Assembly (NCBI RefSeq): GCF_900106555.1
Contig: NZ_FNOE01000003.1
Location: forward strand, 62,001-126,000
Source: Nitrosomonas oligotropha
GTDB lineage: Bacteria; Pseudomonadota; Gammaproteobacteria; Burkholderiales; Nitrosomonadaceae
Length of the DNA stretch: 64,000 nucleotides
Reading direction: 5' to 3'
Below are positions 9,333-16,458 of the stretch, piece after piece (positions within the stretch are counted from its first letter, which is position 1; the number at the start of each line of letters is the position of its first letter). A model generated the notes under the pieces. That model was not told where the DNA came from, searched no databases, and saw nothing but the letters and a program-made list of their open reading frames with translations. The position numbers were made by a program, and so were the translations under genes.

Positions 9333-10196
9333 ATGAAGTTCAATACCCCGCTGCGTTACCCCAAAGGAAGAAGCAATATACCAAGCTTCTTTAAAATAAT
9401 TTTTGCGCACAATGATTTGCTGGATGGACATTATGTTGAGCCCTATGCTGAAAGCGCAGGGATCGCGCTGAATTTACTCACGCAAGGTTACGTGTCTCGT
9501 GTTCATTTAAACGCTGCAAATCCTGCGGTATACGCTTTTTGGCACAGCGTCATCAATCAACCTGAAGCGCTTTGTAAAGCTATTCACGATATTAAAATAA
9601 CAACAGAAGAATGGCAGCGGCAACAAGATATCTTGCGTTCTCCTGAAAATCACAGCGCACTCGAAGTGGGCTTCTCAATCTTCTTTCTAAATCGGATTAA
9701 TCGGTTAGCAATTCTATACGGAGATGTTACTGATGGAAAAAGCCAAGGCAAGCACTGGAAGTTTGATGCCCGCTTTAATAAGCTAGATTTGATTCGCGGC
9801 ATTGAATGGATTGCGCTGCATCGTTCACTCATTCATTTATATAACCAAGATGCTACCGGCTTAATTAAGACAGTATTACCGTCACTGCCTGATAAAACAC
9901 TCGTTTATTTTGATATTCCCTGTCATACCGAAGAACGAGGTCTTCATCACGATCACGATTCTCATCATCATCGAGTGAGTTTGGCAAAATTGATCAAGGA
10001 AAATATCTTGCAGCACTGGATAGTTTCATATCCTAATCATCCCGGAATTGTGGAGCTGTACAAAGGTTATCCGACTATTGTCCATGATATCTCCAGCAAT
10101 GCACGAAATCGCCCTGAAGATTCTGAAATCATGATTTTCAGTAATCGATTGATCATTCCTGACTGGAAAAATCCATCCAATTTAAAAACCGCTTAA
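9333..10196 (+). CDS. D12-class adenine DNA methylase homologue lacking catalytic motifs
   Basis: A 287-residue protein collinear with D12-class (Dam-type) N6-adenine methyltransferases: TPLRYPKGRS at the start, YVEPYAESAG (34-43) where the SAM-binding EPFAGG-type motif belongs, VYAFW, FFLNRINR (117-124), GKSQGKHW, DARFNK, IVSYPN and a C-terminal IMIFSNRL. The catalytic DPPY is replaced by DIPC (194-197), the two glycines of the SAM motif by ES, and the usual IND by LNA. A histidine-rich stretch (LHHDHDSHHH, 204-213) replaces the substrate loop. The frame is intact, so this looks like a pseudoenzyme kept for another purpose, not decay. GGAG six bases before the ATG at 9333 favours that start over one 12 bases upstream. 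Confidence 0.75.
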   Translation: MKFNTPLRYPKGRSNIPSFFKIIFAHNDLLDGHYVEPYAESAGIALNLLTQGYVSRVHLNAANPAVYAFWHSVINQPEALCKAIHDIKITTEEWQRQQDILRSPENHSALEVGFSIFFLNRINRLAILYGDVTDGKSQGKHWKFDARFNKLDLIRGIEWIALHRSLIHLYNQDATGLIKTVLPSLPDKTLVYFDIPCHTEERGLHHDHDSHHHRVSLAKLIKENILQHWIVSYPNHPGIVELYKGYPTIVHDISSNARNRPEDSEIMIFSNRLIIPDWKNPSNLKTA

Positions 10197-10309
10197 CATT
10201 TAAGCGCGCAGCTCTCTACCAACGCCAATTAATCGAGATGGGCTGCCATAATCCGCCCTCACGGTCTTTACAGCAACTCGAGGGAAAAGAACCTCATACC
10301 TTTGTCTAA

Positions 10310-10347
10310 GATAACAGAATGGGAATCTATGCCCCCATTCTGTTATC
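10310..10347. terminator. Strong hairpin between convergent genes
   Basis: A perfect 14-bp stem, GATAACAGAATGGG paired with CCCATTCTGTTATC, around a 10-base loop, placed between the convergent genes ending at 10196 (+) and 10361 (-). There is no clear T-run on either side, so it may act as a bidirectional terminator or as an mRNA 3'-end stabiliser. Confidence 0.65.
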
Positions 10348-10360
10348 GGTAAAACCTAAA

Positions 10361-11791
10361 TTATAGCGATGATAACTTTCTACGACGCACCATAAATCCC
10401 AATAAGCCCAGTCCAGCTAACAACATTGCATAGGTTTCCGGCTCTGGAATTGCGGCTACTGCTTGAGGAAGAAAAATAGATCCTCCAAGATCCGCATCCT
10501 TGAAGCCAATCACGAAGAACTGATTATCCCCAGCAATGGCTGAAAAATCATTGTCATTGGCTAAGATGAGCGTGTGGTAAGTTTCCGCACCAACGATGAC
10601 GTCATCACCAAAAGCCGCGCCTTCCAGCTTGGCCGGAATATTCGCATCCGTAATTCCATTCGCATTGAGCAGCGCTCTGATGTCGAGGAACAAGCTCTTA
10701 TCCGGGTGTCCCTGATTGGCTAACAAATTGGCTTCGCCGCTAATTCCGCTGATGTCGGTAGCACCATTCAAATCAACCTTCCATAATTGTTTGATCGCTG
10801 CTTTTGAACCGTCGCCCAATCCCTTGCCATCCCGTTCAAGAACCAAGAATTCATGATTATTAATGGCAAGTATCTCACTGCTATTGTAATTTTTAGTACC
10901 AATCTGGTTATCGTAGGCAAATTCGTGCGTTGCGCCAGTAACAATATCTATCGAAACGATGCGGTTGGCTCGTCCGCCGTCACCGCCATCCTGCAGCAAT
11001 GGGCTTTGCATAAAACCGAATAGCGTTGTGCCATCCGGAGAAATAGCCAGTCCTTCCATACCTTTGTTGGCAACCCGGCCAGTGGCGTTGCCGCTGATCT
11101 CAGAAGCACCACTTGAACTTAGATTAGCGGCAGCTAAATTATCCGGCAAGGTGAACGATTTGATCCGCTCGCCGGTTTGACGGTCGAATTGATAAACGTA
11201 AGGGCCGTATTCATCCGAGATAAATATGCTTTTACCGTCGTTTGAGACGCGAATGCCTTCCGGGTCGAGTCTTCCATTATTGGGATTGAGTGAGTTGCCC
11301 GCCGCAAAATTATCCGAACGGCCGCTGAAATAATTGATCGTTGCTGTGTTTGACGAAGGCGCGGCGCCGCTTGCATAGTTCAGAGGCGTGGTGCTTGAAA
11401 ACAGAGTAGTGCTGTTTAAAGCGGTTGTCACTGCGAGAGGAAGCGTGGTGCCTGCCGAATAGCTTAAGCTAATTGTATGAAAACGGGAAATATAGGATGT
11501 CGTGTTATCCACGCTACTTCCTCCGGCATAGGCGAGCGCATTCGGTCCTCTATCCGGCAACGCCAAGAACGTATTGTTGCCGGCATATGCAAAACCAGAA
11601 CCCATTCCGCCGAGTAGGTTAGCAGAAGTTCCACTTTCAAGTGTACCTGTCAAACCTGACAAATCACTTCCGGTTCCTGGAAGATTACCGATACCTAGCA
11701 ATACGGGCGTTGCATTGGCAATCGGTACTACGAATGAGATTGCCAAAAACATTGGCAGAATTATTTTTGATTTTTGTTTGAAAATTAGCAT
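10361..11791 (-). CDS. PEP-CTERM protein with phytase/esterase-like domain
   Basis: A 476-residue exported protein. A signal peptide (about residues 1-28, ending PIANA) is followed by a beta-propeller-like domain of the 'esterase-like activity of phytase' family: FLALPDRGPNA, RLDPEGIRVSNDGKSIFISDEYGPYVYQFD, NKGMEGLAISPDG and ILVLERD-type segments (NHEFLVLERDGKG). The C-terminus is a sorting signal: PEPETYAMLLAGLGLLGF followed by RRRK, which is recognised by exosortase and removed during export to the cell surface or matrix. The ATG at 11797 has AGGA only one base before it; the ATG at 11791 has it at 7 bases and is preferred. A near-perfect Pho box lies about 90 bases upstream, so phosphate limitation probably induces it. 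Enzymatic activity on organic phosphate is inference. Confidence 0.9.
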   Translation of the reverse strand: MLIFKQKSKIILPMFLAISFVVPIANATPVLLGIGNLPGTGSDLSGLTGTLESGTSANLLGGMGSGFAYAGNNTFLALPDRGPNALAYAGGSSVDNTTSYISRFHTISLSYSAGTTLPLAVTTALNSTTLFSSTTPLNYASGAAPSSNTATINYFSGRSDNFAAGNSLNPNNGRLDPEGIRVSNDGKSIFISDEYGPYVYQFDRQTGERIKSFTLPDNLAAANLSSSGASEISGNATGRVANKGMEGLAISPDGTTLFGFMQSPLLQDGGDGGRANRIVSIDIVTGATHEFAYDNQIGTKNYNSSEILAINNHEFLVLERDGKGLGDGSKAAIKQLWKVDLNGATDISGISGEANLLANQGHPDKSLFLDIRALLNANGITDANIPAKLEGAAFGDDVIVGAETYHTLILANDNDFSAIAGDNQFFVIGFKDADLGGSIFLPQAVAAIPEPETYAMLLAGLGLLGFMVRRRKLSSL

Positions 11792-11877
11792 ATTCATTTC
11801 CTACGAAGTTCGATGAAATTCAGTCATTTGATGAGTAATCTTGATACTGGAAAGCCGTGCAATTTTTACACGCTGGG

Positions 11878-11895
11878 ATGACAGCAGCATGACAG
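11878..11895 (-). promoter_or_regulatory. Pho box (PhoB site) upstream of the phytase-like gene
   Basis: Read on the minus strand the sequence is CTGTCAT-GCTG-CTGTCAT: two exact 7-bp PhoB half-sites with 4-base spacing, the classic 18-bp Pho box. Nine bases downstream is TGTAAAAAT, a plausible -10 element, which is the usual geometry when a Pho box replaces the -35 element. A weaker third half-site (ATTCATG) precedes it at the same 11-base period. It points to the gene at 11791-10361. Confidence 0.75.
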
Positions 11896-12090
11896 AAACA
11901 TGAATCGGATCAGATCTTCTCAATGGCATAAGCTAGGCTTTCAACACAAACTTGCGCGTGCTTTTTCAACCCCATCGGTTAATTAAGCCCGCATAGCAAT
12001 TTCTGAGAATTGTCATTCAGGCGTAACAGTCAATTGAATAAAATTCATTTTTTATAAAAACAAATGAAATTGCTGACCAAGGAAATAGAA

Positions 12091-12351
12091 ATGTTAACCA
12101 CAAAACAAGTATCAGAAATATTGGGTTGCTGCGCTATTACAGCCAAGCGAAAGCTGGAAAATGCTGGCATCAAAGCCAAAATGCAAACATCGATAAATGG
12201 CAACAGAAGAAAACATTTTTTTGACATCACTGAGCAGCAATTGCATGAATTAATTTTAAAGCAGAGAAAAAACTCGGGAAAAAGGGTCTTGCAGCAAGCC
12301 GTATCGCTGCGTGCATTGGAATCTATGTTTAATAGACAATTACGAATGTAA
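12091..12351 (+). CDS. Small helix-turn-helix (excisionase/MerR-like) protein
   Basis: An 86-residue basic protein. LTTKQVSEILGCCAITAKRKLENAGI (residues 2-27) fits a winged helix-turn-helix of the kind in excisionases and MerR-type N-termini; RKHFFDITEQQLHEL may form the wing and following helix. AGGA 8 bases before the ATG at 12091 supports this start; an upstream in-frame ATG at 12064 has none. It is alone, divergent from the PEP-CTERM gene and its Pho box, with about 300 bases between them. No integrase or recombinase is nearby, so a transcriptional role is more likely than excision. Function unknown. Confidence 0.6.
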   Translation: MLTTKQVSEILGCCAITAKRKLENAGIKAKMQTSINGNRRKHFFDITEQQLHELILKQRKNSGKRVLQQAVSLRALESMFNRQLRM

Positions 12352-12526
12352 TAAACCCGGCCTAACGGGAAGCAAATGGTTACGGGATTCCGGAACGACT
12401 TACAGCGTAATGATGATCTTTATACGATAGCGGCAGGCTTTTGCTATCTTTCCGGCCTGAGAGTACAAGCAAGTCACGGATCAGATGAGTGATGCTAGTT
12501 TTGACAGAATGAGCAACCTGGCCCGG

Positions 12527-12967
12527 TTATTGGGCCAATAGCTTATCCAATTGATTGGCAAACACTTTACGGTCATTCTGGTTCATGGTGGCCTGACCGC
12601 CGGTATCCACGCCGCTGTTGCGCAGGTTTTCCATGAAATCCCGCATGCTTAAACGCGCGCCGATATTTTCCTTGGTGTACAGTTCGCCGCGCGGGCTCAA
12701 TACCAGACCTTCTTTCCGGATCACTTCCGCCGCCAAGGGAATATCGCTGGTAATCACCAGATCGCCGCTTTCCACTCGTTTGACGATTTCATTGTCGGCC
12801 ACGTCAAATCCGGATTCGACTTGCTGCATGCGGATAAACGGCGATGGCGGGATGTAGAGAGGATGATTGGCGATCAGTATCAACTGCCGTTTCGTTCGTT
12901 CAGCCGCTCTGAACAGAATTTCTTTAATGACGACCGGGCAGGCATCCGCATCAATCCATATTTTCAT
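12527..12967 (-). CDS. YaiI/YqxD (UPF0178) family protein
   Basis: A 146-residue member of the YaiI/YqxD family, which has a PIN-like fold. The N-terminal [18 protein letters not shown], the central [15 protein letters not shown] and the [20 protein letters not shown] stretch are typical and conserved across bacteria. The conserved acidic residues (Asp6, Asp8, Asp75-region Asp) suggest a nuclease-like centre, but no substrate is established. It follows pgsA by 32 bases on the same strand and is probably translated from the same message as the uvrC-pgsA group. Confidence 0.9.
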   Translation of the reverse strand: MKIWIDADACPVVIKEILFRAAERTKRQLILIANHPLYIPPSPFIRMQQVESGFDVADNEIVKRVESGDLVITSDIPLAAEVIRKEGLVLSPRGELYTKENIGARLSMRDFMENLRNSGVDTGGQATMNQNDRKVFANQLDKLLAQ

Positions 12968-12999
12968 TGCTGATCGTCCCGGTCATGTTTATGAAACCA

Positions 13000-13584
13000 T
13001 CAGGAACGTTTTGTTTCATCTTCTAGCACTTTCGGCACGGCGGCTTTCAGGTAATAAAACATCGACCACAACGTTAACACGGCGGCAATATAAATAAACC
13101 AAGTGCCGACTTGCTGCGGATCGAAATGCTCGCCGATTTTCTCATGATACAGCAGCAGCGGAATGGCGATCATTTGCGACGTGGTTTTGATTTTGCCGAG
13201 GAATGATACCGCGACGCTTTTCGATTGGCCGATTTGCGCCATCCATTCGCGCAATGCCGATACGGTAATCTCCCGCCCGATGATCACAAAAGCGATAGGC
13301 GCATCCAGCCGTTCCAGATAAACCAGCACGATCAAAGCCGCGCAAACCATCAGTTTATCGGCGACCGGATCGAGAAAAGCGCCGAATGCCGAGGTTTGGT
13401 TTAAAACCCGCGCCAGATAACCATCCAGCCAATCGGTTATCGCCGCACCGGCAAAAATGAGCGTCGCCACTAAATTTTGCTGCGTGGGCGACAGCCAGTC
13501 GTGCGGCAGATAGAAAATACCGACAAATAGCGGAATGGCCAGGATGCGCAGCCAGGTGAGAATATTGGGAAGGTTGAAAGGCAT
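13000..13584 (-). CDS. pgsA: CDP-diacylglycerol-glycerol-3-phosphate 3-phosphatidyltransferase
   Basis: A 194-residue inner-membrane enzyme that makes phosphatidylglycerol phosphate, the committed step to phosphatidylglycerol and cardiolipin. It opens with NLPNILTWLRI, typical of the family, and carries the CDP-alcohol phosphotransferase signature DWLDGYLARVLNQTSAFGAFLDPVADK (given here as DGxxAR...G...D...D), at about residues 51-77. Four or more hydrophobic segments cover most of the protein. Downstream of uvrC by 57 bases on the same strand, a conserved arrangement in proteobacteria. Confidence 0.96.
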   Translation of the reverse strand: MPFNLPNILTWLRILAIPLFVGIFYLPHDWLSPTQQNLVATLIFAGAAITDWLDGYLARVLNQTSAFGAFLDPVADKLMVCAALIVLVYLERLDAPIAFVIIGREITVSALREWMAQIGQSKSVAVSFLGKIKTTSQMIAIPLLLYHEKIGEHFDPQQVGTWFIYIAAVLTLWSMFYYLKAAVPKVLEDETKRS

Positions 13585-13641
13585 GATGTATGAAATGGAT
13601 TGTTTAACGGGAAGCCGTCCGGATGGCTATCCAGCGCGAAA

Positions 13642-15459
13642 TTAATGTAATTCCTTATAGATTTTTTCCGCCAATTTCCGGCTGATTCCCTCAGTTTGTT
13701 GTAATTCTTCAATGCTTGCGGTCAACACGCCCTTCAATCCGCCAAACCGGCCCAGCAATTGCTGTCTGCGCTTGGCGCCAATACCCTCGATATTCTCCAG
13801 TGATGAACTGGTGCGGGCTTTGGCGCGCCGGCCGCGGTGGCCTTGTATCGCAAAACGGTGGGCTTCGTCGCGGATTTGTTGAATCAGGTGTAATGCCGCA
13901 TGCTCGCTGGGCAATTGTAACGGCTTTTCGAACAGCGGAGAAATCAATTGTTCCAACCCGGGTTTGCGTTCTTCGCCCTTGGCGACACCCAGCAAGTTCG
14001 CGTCGGAGATACCGAGCTCCTGCAACGCTTCCTGCGCCGCCGTCACCTGCCCTTTGCCGCCGTCGATCAGAATCAGATCGGGCAATTGCCCTTCGCCGCT
14101 GACGACTTTCTGATAGCGCCGCGACAATGCTTCGCGCATCGCCGCATAATCGTCGCCGGGCGTGATGCCGTCGATGTTATAGCGGCGGTATTCGTTATTG
14201 CGCATGGCAAAATTATCGTACACCACGCACGACGCCACGGTTGCTTCGCCGAGCGTATGACTGATGTCGAAACATTCGATGCGTTGGATTCCCGGCATCT
14301 GCAATTCTTGCTGCAACGCTTGTAAACGCTTTTCCTGGCTGGCATGGCGGCTCATCATCTGTTTCAACGCCAGCTGCGCATTCTCGATGGCCATGTTGAG
14401 CCACACGCGCTTCTCGCCGATCGGATTGAGCTGGATGGTGATTTTATGTCCGCACTGTTCGGTTAGTAATTGCTGCAATGCTTCGCGTTCGATTTTCTCG
14501 CCTAGAATAATCAATGGCGGCGCGCTGCGGTTCAAATAATGCTGCGCCAGAAATGCTTCGACCACATTGGCTGCGCTGTAATCGTCCGCATTTTGCGGAA
14601 AAAAACTCTTGTCGCCCAAATGCCGTCCGCCGCGGATCATCGCCAAATTGACGCACGCTTTACCGGAACCATCCGGCGATAGCACGCAAGCAACGACATC
14701 CGCATCGAGCGCTTTGCCGCTATCGACAAACTGTTTCTCGCGAATGCGCCGCAACGCCTGAATCTGATCGCGCAATAGCGCGGCCTGCTCGTACTCCATG
14801 CGCTCGGACGCTTGCTGCATCTTGGCGTTGATCACTTCCATGACCTCGGTTTGCTTGCCTTGCAAAAACAATTCGGCATTGTTGACGTCCGCCTGATATT
14901 CCTGCGGGCTGATCCGATGGATGCACGGGCCGCTGCAGCGCTTGATCTGATACAACAGACAGGGCCGCGTGCGATTGCTGAACACACTGTCTTCACAGGT
15001 GCGCAAGCGGAAGATTTTTTGCAGCAGCTGGATGCTTTCGCGCACGATACCAGCGTTCGGATACGGCCCGAAATACTGATGCGTCTTATCCAGCGCACCG
15101 CGGTAAAACCCCAGGCGCGGAAATTCGTGCCCGCTCAGGATTACGTACGGATACGATTTATCGTCGCGGAACAGAATGTTGTAGCGCGGCTTCAGGCTTT
15201 TGATCAGATTGTTTTCCAGCAGCAGCGCTTCGGCTTCCGAACGGGTGACCGTGGTTTCAATCCCGCTCACCTGCGACACCATCAATTGCGTTCTGGGCGC
15301 CAGATTGCTTTTCTGAAAATACGAAGAAACCCGCTTTCTCAGGCTCACTGCCTTGCCGACGTAGATCACTTCGCCTTTGGCGTTGAGCATGCGGTAAACG
15401 CCCGGTTGCAACGGCAAATCCCGGCAAAACGCCTTGGCGTTAAAGACGGTGTCGGTCAA
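13642..15459 (-). CDS. uvrC: Excinuclease ABC subunit C
   Basis: The 605-residue dual-incision nuclease of nucleotide excision repair. In order: GIY-YIG domain (residues 16-95, PGVYRML...IYVGKA), cysteine-containing linker (RPCLLYQIKRCSGPC), UVR motif that contacts UvrB (about 200-235, EYEQAALLRDQIQAL), RNase H-like endonuclease domain (FDISHTLGEATVASCVV, LILIDGGKGQ) and C-terminal helix-hairpin-helix pairs (ENIEGIGAKRRQQLL, LQQTEGISRKLA). The length is as usual. It starts 5 bases after a small tautomerase gene and precedes pgsA. Confidence 0.98.
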   Translation of the reverse strand: MTDTVFNAKAFCRDLPLQPGVYRMLNAKGEVIYVGKAVSLRKRVSSYFQKSNLAPRTQLMVSQVSGIETTVTRSEAEALLLENNLIKSLKPRYNILFRDDKSYPYVILSGHEFPRLGFYRGALDKTHQYFGPYPNAGIVRESIQLLQKIFRLRTCEDSVFSNRTRPCLLYQIKRCSGPCIHRISPQEYQADVNNAELFLQGKQTEVMEVINAKMQQASERMEYEQAALLRDQIQALRRIREKQFVDSGKALDADVVACVLSPDGSGKACVNLAMIRGGRHLGDKSFFPQNADDYSAANVVEAFLAQHYLNRSAPPLIILGEKIEREALQQLLTEQCGHKITIQLNPIGEKRVWLNMAIENAQLALKQMMSRHASQEKRLQALQQELQMPGIQRIECFDISHTLGEATVASCVVYDNFAMRNNEYRRYNIDGITPGDDYAAMREALSRRYQKVVSGEGQLPDLILIDGGKGQVTAAQEALQELGISDANLLGVAKGEERKPGLEQLISPLFEKPLQLPSEHAALHLIQQIRDEAHRFAIQGHRGRRAKARTSSSLENIEGIGAKRRQQLLGRFGGLKGVLTASIEELQQTEGISRKLAEKIYKELH

Positions 15460-15464
15460 ACCGC

Positions 15465-15653
15465 TTAATCCTCGCTGCCGAGCAGTTTTCCCGCGACCGC
15501 CCAGTTTTCATCGGGCAGTTCGTCAAAGCAAATGTAGGTGTACGATTTCGGTTTCTTGGCGATGCGTTCCAGCGTATCGGTCAGTTCCTCGGCGATCTGC
15601 CGTTTTTGCTCGCGCGTTAAGGTTCCCGCCACGCGGATATTGACGTAAGGCAT
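15465..15653 (-). CDS. 4-oxalocrotonate tautomerase family protein
   Basis: A 62-residue tautomerase subunit. After removal of the initiator Met the protein begins with Pro, the catalytic base of this superfamily (PYVNIRVAGTLTREQK). The IRVAG and SYTYICFDELPDENWAVAG segments follow the small-subunit pattern; such proteins form hexamers. The natural substrate is not evident: no aromatic catabolic genes are nearby. It is separated from uvrC by only 5 bases and from the upstream glycosylase gene by 27, so the three are likely one transcript. Confidence 0.92.
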   Translation of the reverse strand: MPYVNIRVAGTLTREQKRQIAEELTDTLERIAKKPKSYTYICFDELPDENWAVAGKLLGSED

Positions 15654-15680
15654 GTAAAGTTTCTCCTTCTTAATGGATTG

Positions 15681-16355
15681 TTATGATTGAAGTTCAGCAA
15701 CGATGTTAGCAAACACTTGCTCGAACATTTCTGCCGTTAAGCGTTTGGTTTGCGTATTGTAGCGGCTGCAATGGTAACTGTCATAAAGCCGTACGCCATT
15801 GCCCGGCGGTAACTGATGCACCTGGCCGTGACCGAACGGATAATCCTTTGCTTTCAGCCGCAAGCTCAACAGCACCGCCTGATGTGCCACCGTACCCAGC
15901 GCCAGCACGGCAGCACCGCCTTGTTGCACAAACTGATCGAGTTCAACCGACAAATATTGATTGCATTGCTTGATTTCTTGCGGAACCGGCTTATTCTCCG
16001 GCGGCAGGCATTTCACTGCATTGGTGATGCGGCAGCCGGTCAGTTGCAATCCATCATCGGCCGATACCGATTCATGATGGGTGGCAAAACCGTATTTATG
16101 CAAGGTTTGATACAACAAAATCCCGGCATAATCGCCGGTAAACGGCCGCCCGGTGCGGTTGGCGCCGTGCATGCCGGGCGCCAGGCCGACGATCAGCAGC
16201 TTGGGGTTCGCATCGCCGAACGCGCTGACGGGGCGCGCATGATAATCCGGGTATTGCGCTTTCACCGCTTGCAAAAAATCGGCCAAGCGCGGGCATTGCG
16301 TGCAATCCAGGATATTCAAACTGTCGCAGGCCGGTGTTAAAGAATCATTGGTCAT
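15681..16355 (-). CDS. Uracil-DNA glycosylase, Fe-S type (family 5-like)
   Basis: A 224-residue DNA glycosylase that removes uracil or deaminated bases from DNA. The active-site loop is GLAPGMHGANRTGRPFTGD (about residues 57-75), close to the GLAPA-HGxNRTGRxFTGD of family 5 (UdgB) enzymes but with Gly in place of the last Ala. The C-terminal motif YDSYHCSRYN supplies the catalytic-site His. Cysteines in LDCTQCPRL, AVKCLPP and IKQCNQY are placed for a 4Fe-4S cluster as in families 4 and 5. It heads the group glycosylase-tautomerase-uvrC-pgsA-yaiI, mostly DNA repair, which suits its role. Confidence 0.88.
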   Translation of the reverse strand: MTNDSLTPACDSLNILDCTQCPRLADFLQAVKAQYPDYHARPVSAFGDANPKLLIVGLAPGMHGANRTGRPFTGDYAGILLYQTLHKYGFATHHESVSADDGLQLTGCRITNAVKCLPPENKPVPQEIKQCNQYLSVELDQFVQQGGAAVLALGTVAHQAVLLSLRLKAKDYPFGHGQVHQLPPGNGVRLYDSYHCSRYNTQTKRLTAEMFEQVFANIVAELQS

Positions 16356-16458
16356 GAAGAAAACCGGAAAAATGGGTTAGCCGTAGCGGCTCAATCAAGT
16401 CGCGAATAGATTGCATTATCGCCCGCATGCGTTATAAATCAAACCATGGAATGAAAGA

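Noticed and set aside
12352-12526. CTGAGAG-containing spacer considered as a thiamine-type riboswitch
   Set aside because: Only a short motif matches; the paired stems and second conserved loop are absent, and the neighbouring genes are not thiamine genes.
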